Source: CAYNRG01 sp047973125
GTDB lineage: Bacteria; Bacillota_I; Bacilli_A; Erysipelotrichales; Erysipelotrichaceae
Direction of reading: 5' to 3'
Assembly (NCBI GenBank): GCA_047973125.1
Contig: JBKEBK010000025.1
Location: 62,001-126,000 of the forward strand
Length of the DNA stretch: 64,000 nucleotides
Positions 58,795-64,000 of this stretch are shown in pieces. Below the pieces are notes generated by a model, which had not been told where the DNA came from, made no database searches, and saw nothing but the letters and a program-made list of their open reading frames with translations. Each line of letters opens with the position of its first letter. Position 1 is the first letter of the stretch. Both the position numbers and the translations under genes were made by a program.

Positions 58795-59076
58795 TTAACT
58801 TTTTTTCTTTTTTGTTTTTAAATCATGATAAGTCTTCATAACTCCTTGTTTTGAAAGAATATTACGAACTGTGTCAGATGGTTGAGCACCACTATTTAAC
58901 CATTTAATAGCAAGTTCCTCATCTACTTTAACTACCGCAGGTTCTGTTGTTGGATTGTAATAACCAATTGTTTCAATTGAACGACCATCTCTTGGAAATC
59001 TTGAATCAGCTGCTACAATTCTATAGAAAGGTGATTTTTTTGCTCCCATTCTTTTTAGTCTTAATTTTACCGCCAT
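58795..59076 (-). CDS. rpsP: 30S ribosomal protein S16
   Basis: Small-subunit protein of 93 residues: MAVKLRLKRMGAKKSPFYRIVAADSR and ETIGYYNPTTEP are diagnostic. AGGAGG lies 7 bases before ATG 59076. First gene of rpsP-khpA-rimM-trmD-rplS, driven by a near-consensus promoter. Confidence 0.98.
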   Translation of the reverse strand: MAVKLRLKRMGAKKSPFYRIVAADSRFPRDGRSIETIGYYNPTTEPAVVKVDEELAIKWLNSGAQPSDTVRNILSKQGVMKTYHDLKTKKKKS

Positions 59077-59105
59077 TTATACTTCCTCCTTGTATTTACT
59101 ATACA

Positions 59106-59134
59106 AGTATACAACGACAACTAAATAATGTCAA
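59106..59134 (-). promoter_or_regulatory. Sigma-A promoter of rpsP operon
   Basis: Minus strand TTGACA (59134-59129), 17 bases, TATACT (59111-59106). The -35 lies inside a larger dyad, AAATAATGT...ACATTATTT (59123-59131 / 59148-59156) with inner AGTGT/ACACT. Confidence 0.75.
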
Positions 59135-59154
59135 GTGTTTACACTTTACATTAT

Positions 59155-59481
59155 TTAATAATTATAAATTTTATATCCTTTGATCCTTTCAGTGTTTTCA
59201 TCGATTTCTATTTCGATAATTCTATCACTTTTTATTTCATATAATCTATCAGATATTTCACTTACTTCGTATGATTCTGTACTATTTAAATCTTTATCTA
59301 CATAATTACAATAAAAATTATCCATTACTTCGATATCTCTTTTTAAATCTTCATAAGCAGTTTTAATATTAATAAATACCATTATTTGCTTTTGAATCTG
59401 GTACTCTAATGTAGCAATCCAACTTGTTATTGTAAAAAAATATATTAAAAAAATTACCGATATCCATCCCTTTTTACTCAT
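59155..59481 (-). CDS. comGG: ComGG-like competence pseudopilin protein
   Basis: 108 residues with one N-terminal hydrophobic helix (about 7-27) after MSKKG, and a mixed alpha/beta soluble part ending RIKGYKIYNY. It is the last of five consecutive small genes after comGA-comGB, each with an N-terminal membrane helix, which is the comG layout. ComGG is poorly conserved; the call is positional. No canonical Glu at +5 is present (WISVIFLI). Confidence 0.65.
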   Translation of the reverse strand: MSKKGWISVIFLIYFFTITSWIATLEYQIQKQIMVFINIKTAYEDLKRDIEVMDNFYCNYVDKDLNSTESYEVSEISDRLYEIKSDRIIEIEIDENTERIKGYKIYNY

Positions 59482-59890
59482 AAATCAATATCCTTTTAAC
59501 CCATTGATTATTACGTAAAAAATTGATCCAAATGCCACCATCAATTATTTCAAAATATGCATTTTCTACATCTAAATAAAAAAGTTGTGTTCCAGGAGTT
59601 AAGTATATATGATTGTTTTTAAATACTAACTCCTTATTATCACTTCCCAATTTAAAGCTTAAAACATTATCTAAGATATTAAAGTCATACGCATTTATTA
59701 AGATACTTCTTATTTGAAAAGTAGCAATCTCATCTTGTTCAACATGATTTATCATTTTTGTTTTGGACATGACCCTAAATATACTTATCGAAATGGGAAG
59801 TAAAGTTGTTAAAGTAATAATAAAGATTAAAGCAGACATTATTATTGATCCTCGTCTATATCTGTAACTTCTTCCCACTTGTATGTACAC
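59474..59890 (-). CDS. comGF: ComGF-like minor pseudopilin
   Basis: Up to 138 residues; hydrophobic helix after a basic RYRRG (SIIMSALIFIITL), then a soluble part containing WINFLRNNQWVKRILIYE. Start uncertain: GTG 59890 keeps a prepilin-like RRG before the helix, whereas ATG 59839 (MSALIF) has GAGG 10 bases upstream but would delete it. The gene overlaps comGE and comGG. In Bacillus ComGF is a minor pseudopilin involved in building the transformation pilus. Call is positional. Confidence 0.6.
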   Translation of the reverse strand: MYIQVGRSYRYRRGSIIMSALIFIITLTTLLPISISIFRVMSKTKMINHVEQDEIATFQIRSILINAYDFNILDNVLSFKLGSDNKELVFKNNHIYLTPGTQLFYLDVENAYFEIIDGGIWINFLRNNQWVKRILIYE

Positions 59891-60072
59891 ACCCTTCTAT
59901 TAGCCAGTATATTAATATATTCTCTATCAATATCTTGTGTAACTTCTTTTAAATATGATATTTTTTTTAATCTGTGCTGATAAAACATATGAATTAAAGA
60001 TACCGATGATATTACAATTACCATTGCTAAAAACGCATCGATAATAACAGAACCTAATTTATTTTTTTTCAA
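59842..60072 (-). CDS. comGE: ComGE-like minor pseudopilin
   Basis: About 76 residues. MKKNKLG followed by SVIIDAFLAMVIVISSVSL resembles a prepilin signal in which Asp replaces the usual Glu at +5. Start placed at TTG 60072 because GGGGG lies 8 bases upstream and gives MKKNKLG; GTG 60081 is an alternative. It overlaps comGD by 14 bases. The short soluble part has no recognised domain. Confidence 0.6.
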   Translation of the reverse strand: MKKNKLGSVIIDAFLAMVIVISSVSLIHMFYQHRLKKISYLKEVTQDIDREYINILANRRVCTYKWEEVTDIDEDQ

Positions 60073-60367
60073 GACGACCACCCCCTAAATGACTTGTTAA
60101 TGTTGTATTATTTATTTTGAAAGTTTGTGATTGTCTAACATTTCCTGAAGTATTAAAATATACTAATACCGACCCATATTCTAAAACTTCTTCATCTCTT
60201 GTAGATATAGCCAATGATTGTTTATAAAAATAATCACTTATAAAAATATAACTTTCAAAATTTAATTTTGGTATTTTAACCACCATACTATAAAAAACAC
60301 TTATAAAAATAATACATAAAGAAACTTCTATTAGTGAAAAACCTCTATTCAATAAACGCTTGTCCAT
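60059..60367 (-). CDS. comGD: ComGD-like minor pseudopilin
   Basis: 102 residues with a classical prepilin motif (NRGFSLIEVSLCIIFISV), Glu at +5 after the Gly-Phe cleavage site, so a substrate for the ComC prepilin peptidase (not in this window). The C-terminal region is strand-rich. Overlaps comGC by 23 bases. Fourth gene of the comG operon. Confidence 0.8.
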   Translation of the reverse strand: MDKRLLNRGFSLIEVSLCIIFISVFYSMVVKIPKLNFESYIFISDYFYKQSLAISTRDEEVLEYGSVLVYFNTSGNVRQSQTFKINNTTLTSHLGGGRLEKK

Positions 60368-60638
60368 CGCTTATACCAATAGAATTTCCACTATTACATT
60401 TTGTTTGTGACTCATTTAAAAATCCTTCATTAACTAAATCTTGAATGGATGATGGAAAGACATCATTACTTAATTTATACTGTAATATTGCAGAATCTAC
60501 AACCTTTACAAGGGCATCACATCCTTTTTTATCAACGGTTTTAATAACCTTTTGAATATTTGGAACTGCTAATAAAAATAGAATTGATAGAATAATAAGT
60601 ACTATCATCATTTCTAATAAAGTAAAACCTTTTTTCAT
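60345..60638 (-). CDS. comGC: Major competence pseudopilin ComGC
   Basis: 97 residues; textbook type IV prepilin N-terminus MKKGFTLLEMMIVLIILSILFLLAVPN with cleavage after Gly4 and Glu at +5. Cysteines (CDALV; TKCNSG) match those that form the intramolecular disulfide in ComGC of Bacillus. Major subunit of the transformation pseudopilus. AGGTT-type site before ATG 60638. It follows comGB by 42 bases. Confidence 0.9.
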   Translation of the reverse strand: MKKGFTLLEMMIVLIILSILFLLAVPNIQKVIKTVDKKGCDALVKVVDSAILQYKLSNDVFPSSIQDLVNEGFLNESQTKCNSGNSIGISDGQAFIE

Positions 60639-60680
60639 AATATAACCTATATGGATATTTTAATCACCATATTTTCCCTT

Positions 60681-61652
60681 TCATATTTGACTCATAATCG
60701 ATAATGGTAAAATCAATATTTGATATACAAAAATCAATATTATACCAACTACTGAATACGTAAATAATTGTAATAATTTAGTAGTAACTCTTATTCTCTT
60801 TTTAATCTTTTCATGAGATAGCTTAATATAACTATCAAGAGTTTTTTCCATTGACGAAGAATGAATAGCAATAGTCATAAATCTTTGTAGAGAATAATCT
60901 AAGTAAATACTTTTTATAGCATCTTCCATCGAGTTTCCACATAATAGATTTTCATCTATATCTTCGGCTAAAAATATTATTAATGGCTTGCGACTTAATT
61001 TTTTTAAGATAGTAATTGTTTCTTTTGTTTTACAGCCTATTGATGAGCAATGATAAAAATATCTTGCAAAGTTAGAGCTAACCCACTGTTTAAAAAGTTT
61101 TATTTTTAAATACCTATTAACAAACTTATAAAATGAAACTTGATATTTTTGCCTTGTAAAAAAGAATAAAGAAATTATCAAAATAACTGATAAAAACATT
61201 ACCATTTTAATAATAAGAAGAGAAACAATTCTAAAATTTATAAGGTAAGTAGAATCTGATTTAAAATCATCTATTAGTCTTATCAATATTGGAAGACATA
61301 CATCAATAAATATAAATAGGCCAATAGTAGTTATAAAGAAGAGAAAAACAGGATATATTAATGACTTTTTTAGAACTTCTTTCTCTTTTTTTTCCTCATT
61401 ATATATTTTTGAACATAAAACTAAACTGTCTTTAAAAGATAAAAATTCAATAAAAGAAAAAAAATCATTACGATACTCTTTTGGACATACACTCTTCATT
61501 ACTTTAATCATATCTTCTCCTAATCTTAAGCGACAAAGAACATTATTAATAATTCTAACATTTCTACTATCAGCAACTATTCTAAGAGAATCAATAAAAG
61601 TAAATCCATGGCTCATCAATGAAGACAGATCATCAACATCTTCTTTACTCAT
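60681..61652 (-). CDS. comGB: ComGB, type II secretion/pilus platform protein
   Basis: T2SSF-family inner-membrane platform of about 323 residues. First cytoplasmic domain SLMSHGFTFIDSLRIV, transmembrane helices near 105-130, 150-175 and the last 25 residues, second domain FARYFYHCSSIGCKTKETI. Start placed at ATG 61652, overlapping the comGA stop by 8 bases (ATGAGTAA); the frame is open much further upstream (to 61802), but that portion lies within comGA and aligns with no ComGB sequence that I recall. It works with ComGA to assemble the pilus. Confidence 0.85.
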   Translation of the reverse strand: MSKEDVDDLSSLMSHGFTFIDSLRIVADSRNVRIINNVLCRLRLGEDMIKVMKSVCPKEYRNDFFSFIEFLSFKDSLVLCSKIYNEEKKEKEVLKKSLIYPVFLFFITTIGLFIFIDVCLPILIRLIDDFKSDSTYLINFRIVSLLIIKMVMFLSVILIISLFFFTRQKYQVSFYKFVNRYLKIKLFKQWVSSNFARYFYHCSSIGCKTKETITILKKLSRKPLIIFLAEDIDENLLCGNSMEDAIKSIYLDYSLQRFMTIAIHSSSMEKTLDSYIKLSHEKIKKRIRVTTKLLQLFTYSVVGIILIFVYQILILPLSIMSQI

Positions 61653-62625
61653 CAAATTCTTCTTGAATATCGTCGTATGAAATGATTCCTTTACTGAGAG
61701 CTTTTTTAACTTCTTCATTGATTGATGAAAACTCCTCAGATAATTTTTTATTTGCAAAATAATAAACCAACTCCTTTCTATCCATTTTTTCATATACTGC
61801 AACCTTATTTATTTTATCTGTACTTAAAAGGAGTCTTTGGTTAGTAATCCCTTTTAAGACATCCTGCAATTGATTTCGTTGTACTCCCAACTCAACTAAT
61901 CTTTCAATAGCTAAAACACAACTTGATGAGTGAATGCTTGTCAAAACTAAATGACCTGTTAAAGCACATCTAACAGCCATTGTTGCAGCGTCCTCATCTC
62001 TAATTTCTCCAATCATGATAACATCAGGAGCATGCCTCATTAGCTGTTTAATACCACTAGCATAATCCATATGTTGTTTTTCATTAATCTGTATCTGCAC
62101 ATAATTTTGAGAGTATACTTCAATTGGATCTTCTAAAGTAAATATTTTTTTACTTTTCATCTCATTTAAAATAGTATACAAAGCAGTTGTTTTACCAGAA
62201 CCTGTTGGACCAGAAAATACAAACAAACCACTTTTGTTAAGAGGGATTTTCCTAAAGTAATGAATCATTTGAAGCGATTGACAAAGATCATCCACACTAT
62301 AATTATTAGTATTTGATAGCACTCTTAATACCCCTGTAGTAAGTTGATAAGTATTCACGCTTGCAAATCTTAAAGAAACCATTATCTTATCAATTTCTAT
62401 CTCAAATTGTCCTGTTTGAGGAAGTGTAATATTTCCAACATCTAAGTTCGAACGATATTGCAGATATCTAAAAAAACTTTCATCATTACTTTTTGTTTTG
62501 ATATTTACCAATTTGTTTTTTATTTTCATTTCAATAATAACCTCATCATTCTTTAAGGTAAAGTAAACATCACTTACTCCATAATGAAGAGCTGCTCTAA
62601 TAATTTCAACTAATCTTTTTTCCAT
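61645..62625 (-). CDS. comGA: ComGA, competence pilus assembly ATPase
   Basis: Hexameric GspE/PilB-type ATPase of 326 residues: Walker A FSGPTGSGKTTALYTIL (P-loop 139-146), Asp box EDPIE, Walker B VIMIGEIRDEDAA, His box TSIHSS. The N-terminal domain is short, as in ComGA. AGGAG precedes ATG 62625. It opens the comGA-GG operon; a TATAAT (62662-62657) lies upstream without a -35, consistent with activation by a competence regulator, though no ComK or cin box is recognised. The zinc-binding Cys tetrad of larger GspE proteins is absent. Confidence 0.93.
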   Translation of the reverse strand: MEKRLVEIIRAALHYGVSDVYFTLKNDEVIIEMKIKNKLVNIKTKSNDESFFRYLQYRSNLDVGNITLPQTGQFEIEIDKIMVSLRFASVNTYQLTTGVLRVLSNTNNYSVDDLCQSLQMIHYFRKIPLNKSGLFVFSGPTGSGKTTALYTILNEMKSKKIFTLEDPIEVYSQNYVQIQINEKQHMDYASGIKQLMRHAPDVIMIGEIRDEDAATMAVRCALTGHLVLTSIHSSSCVLAIERLVELGVQRNQLQDVLKGITNQRLLLSTDKINKVAVYEKMDRKELVYYFANKKLSEEFSSINEEVKKALSKGIISYDDIQEEFDE

Positions 62626-62670
62626 ATTTTTTTCTCCTGATATATTGTTATTAAAAATTATAATATTCCT

Positions 62671-62698
62671 AAAAAAAAATAGTACTCGACTATTTTTT
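62671..62698 (-). terminator. Terminator between the MBL hydrolase gene and comGA
   Basis: AAAAAATAGT (62674-62683) pairs with ACTATTTTTT (62689-62698), 5-base loop, with minus-strand T9 following. It separates the comG operon from the upstream genes. Confidence 0.75.
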
Positions 62699-63293
62699 AA
62701 AAATACGGATTAAATTTTTTTTCAGTTTTTACATCAGATATATCTCCATGTCCTGGATATATAAGTAGATCATCATTAAATTTTTTAAACTCAGAAATAG
62801 TGTTTAACATTTCCATTTCATTACCACCCCAAAGATCAACTCTACCAATACTGCTTTTAAATACCACATCTCCTGTAAATAATATATTTTCTATTTGTAT
62901 GATTGTTGATCCTTTTGAGTGCCCTGGAGCGCTTTGACAAAATAGTTTGAAATCTCCAATTGATAATTCTCCCATTGTTAAAGCAACTGGCTTCCTTTTA
63001 ATTGATCCACTTTGATCACCTAAAGAATTTATTGATTTATCTTGAATTAATGGATAATCCTTAGGATTCACATATACATCACACTTAAATTCATCGCATA
63101 CCTTATCAACTGCTCCTATGTGATCAAAGTGTCCATGTGTTAAAATAACCCCTAAAACTTTCTCATCTTTTCTTATTTCTTTTATTATTTTTTCTTCTTG
63201 GGCTCCAGGATCTATTATCAAAACTTCTTTATTTTGTTTTAATATATAACAGTTAACTTGATATAGTCCTACACTTAACATTTTTACTTCCAT
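62697..63293 (-). CDS. MBL-fold metallohydrolase (glyoxalase II-like, YqgX family)
   Basis: 198 residues. Metal site THGHFDHIG (His53, His55, Asp57, His58), later GHSKGST (His) and the C-terminal YPGHGD. Family members hydrolyse thioesters such as S-lactoylglutathione or act on unknown substrates; low-GC Gram-positives generally lack glutathione, so the substrate is unknown. Homologous yqgX lies near comG in Bacillus too. ATG 63293 follows GGAG. Own terminator follows. Confidence 0.88.
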   Translation of the reverse strand: MEVKMLSVGLYQVNCYILKQNKEVLIIDPGAQEEKIIKEIRKDEKVLGVILTHGHFDHIGAVDKVCDEFKCDVYVNPKDYPLIQDKSINSLGDQSGSIKRKPVALTMGELSIGDFKLFCQSAPGHSKGSTIIQIENILFTGDVVFKSSIGRVDLWGGNEMEMLNTISEFKKFNDDLLIYPGHGDISDVKTEKKFNPYF

Positions 63294-63310
63294 TATTTAC
63301 TCCAATCTAG

Positions 63311-63335
63311 AAAAAAAGGCTTAATTGCCTTTTTA
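63311..63335 (-). terminator. Terminator overlapping the end of rpmG
   Basis: Minus-strand AAAAAGGC-AATTAA-GCCTTTTT hairpin (63334-63313) followed by T-run. It overlaps the rpmG stop codon at 63333-63335. Confidence 0.75.
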
Positions 63336-63485
63336 TTTTTTTTCTTTATGTAAAGTTTTTTTTCTACAAACATTACAATACTTTTGAATTTCCATTTTTT
63401 CTACTTGTTTACGTTTGTTTCTAGTACCAATATAGTTTTCTTCCCCACATTCAGAACACTTAAAAGTAATATTCTCTCTTGCCAT
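63333..63485 (-). CDS. rpmG: 50S ribosomal protein L33, zinc-binding form
   Basis: 50-residue large-subunit protein: MARENITFKC, then ECGEENYIGTRNKRKQ, and YCNVCRKKTLHKE. Two CxxC pairs (CSEC, CNVC) show the zinc-containing form; Firmicutes often also carry a cysteine-free copy expressed under zinc limitation. AGGAGG precedes ATG 63485. In Bacillus rpmGB-secE-nusG are linked; here no secE follows. Single gene with its own promoter and terminator. Confidence 0.96.
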   Translation of the reverse strand: MARENITFKCSECGEENYIGTRNKRKQVEKMEIQKYCNVCRKKTLHKEKK

Positions 63486-63512
63486 GACAATTCCTCCTAA
63501 CAATGCTAATTT

Positions 63513-63541
63513 AGTATACCATAACTTTTTTAAAAAACCAA
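63513..63541 (-). promoter_or_regulatory. rpmG promoter
   Basis: Minus strand TTGGTT (63541-63536), 17 bases, TATACT (63518-63513) with TG extension (TGGTATACT). Confidence 0.65.
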
Positions 63542-63610
63542 TACCTTTATATACTCTTATATAAAAAATAGAATTTTTGAATAATTAAAAAACTATATGT
63601 TTTTAATACG

Positions 63611-63619
63611 TGTTATAAT
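63611..63619 (+). promoter_or_regulatory. Extended -10 promoter for ispG
   Basis: Plus strand TGTTATAAT; no -35 match. Transcription start near 63626, AGGAG at 63629-63633 and ATG at 63641 imply a very short leader. Confidence 0.55.
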
Positions 63620-63640
63620 CTAATTGTTAGGAGTCAAAGT

Positions 63641-64000
63641 ATGAAAAGAGAAAAAACCAAAGCTATTTACGTAGGAAACATTCAAATTGGAGGACAAAAT
63701 AAATGCATAATCCAATCAATGACAAATATTCCGACTAAAGATATTAAAAATGTAGTTGAACAAATAAATGATTTACAAAAAAATGGTTGTGAAGTTGTGC
63801 GTCTTGCTATTCTTGATAAAGAGGATGCATATGCAATTAAAATTATAAAGGATAAAGTTAGTATCCCTCTTGTTGCCGATATTCACTTTAACGCTGAACT
63901 TGCAATAATTGCTGTTGAGAGTGGAATTGATAAAATTAGAATAAATCCTGGTAATATCGGAGATAAAGAGAAAATAAAACTAATTGTTGATGCTTGTAAA
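63641..64000 (+). CDS. ispG: 4-hydroxy-3-methylbut-2-enyl diphosphate synthase IspG (5' part; continues past the window)
   Basis: First 120 residues of the iron-sulfur enzyme of the MEP isoprenoid pathway. Seen: the start MKREKTKAIYVGNIQIGG, then CIIQSMTNIPTKDI, VRLAILDKEDA, PLVADIHFNAELA and KIRINPGNIGDKEK, the characteristic TIM-barrel motifs. The C-terminal [4Fe-4S] domain is outside. AGGAG lies 7 bases before ATG 63641. Plus strand, divergent from rpmG. Shows that the organism uses the MEP route. Confidence 0.95.
   Translation, partial: MKREKTKAIYVGNIQIGGQNKCIIQSMTNIPTKDIKNVVEQINDLQKNGCEVVRLAILDKEDAYAIKIIKDKVSIPLVADIHFNAELAIIAVESGIDKIRINPGNIGDKEKIKLIVDACK

Noticed and set aside
61653..61802. 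N-terminal extension of comGB overlapping comGA
   Set aside because: The frame is open, but the segment lies wholly inside comGA and does not resemble ComGB N-termini; a coupled ATGAGTAA start at 61652 explains comGB better.
1..64000. tRNA genes, CRISPR arrays, insertion sequences, prophage
   Set aside because: No transposase-like protein, tandem spacer array or tRNA-like clover sequence was noticed by reading; a tRNA scan would be the decisive test.

Overview
The window reads as a chromosome segment of a low-GC, Gram-positive-type bacterium (Firmicutes/Bacilli level). Evidence seen: very AT-rich coding and intergenic DNA; Bacillus-like gene order (rpsP-khpA-rimM-trmD-rplS, lepB-rbgA-rnhB-dprA-topA-trmFO-xerC-rpsB-tsf, rplU-prp-rpmA-obg, ruvAB, infC-rpmI-rplT); an L27 with the N-terminal extension that Prp removes; RNase HIII beside MutS2; peptidoglycan genes (murB, murG, divIB, a class A PBP); a complete comG-type pseudopilus operon; and an FMN riboswitch in front of an ECF riboflavin transporter subunit. 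TGA is used as a stop (rimM, rnhB, gluP), so this is not a code-4 mollicute. The mixture of Bacilli-type core genes, strong AT bias and a BspA-like surface protein would suit Erysipelotrichales/Turicibacter/Haloplasma-like or RF39-like lineages, but the placement is only a guess.

Almost every gene is on the minus strand; the exceptions are rnhC, a DEAD-box helicase, the PBP and the ispG start. Layout: 1-3645 uvrC(partial)-mutS2-cvpA; 3731-4603 rnhC; 4654-7314 lspA-rluD-gluP-comEB operon; 7449-9529 ktrB-ktrA potassium uptake; 9651-11279 helicase; 11403-12700 infC-rpmI-rplT with an attenuator leader and a non-canonical ATC start for infC; 12869-15213 fakA flanked by two Asp23-family genes; 15331-18546 murG-murB-divIB; 18608-20193 ruvAB; 20264-22636 rplU-prp-rpmA-obg; 22715-27352 a 1545-residue repeat-built surface protein; 27806-33010 dnaE plus a two-component system; 33147-36080 class A PBP; 36379-40402 an unknown tail-anchored protein followed by cmk-der-gpsA; 40452-41248 riboflavin uptake with its riboswitch; 41241-43620 an accessory ABC-exporter cassette with several very small or broken ORFs; 43923-45963 efp and a cystine-type symporter whose promoter carries a palindrome; 45976-49571 ffh, tsf, rpsB; 49647-56724 xerC, trmFO, topA, dprA, rnhB, rbgA, lepB; 56827-59134 rplS, trmD, rimM, khpA, rpsP; 59155-62625 comGA-GG; 62697-63541 an MBL-fold hydrolase and rpmG; 63641-64000 start of ispG.

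Most of the window is housekeeping: translation (six ribosomal proteins, IF3, EF-P, EF-Ts, modification and GTPase assembly factors), secretion (Ffh, SPase I, SPase II), repair and recombination (UvrC, MutS2, RuvAB, RNases HII/HIII, TopA, DnaE, Xer), envelope synthesis and DNA uptake. Accessory content is concentrated in two places: the giant BspA-like protein with its AT-rich 450-bp upstream region, and the ABC cassette at 41.2-43.6 kb, which has short ORFs, a one-base frameshift and a TAA microsatellite. No tRNA, rRNA, insertion sequence, prophage or CRISPR array was seen.
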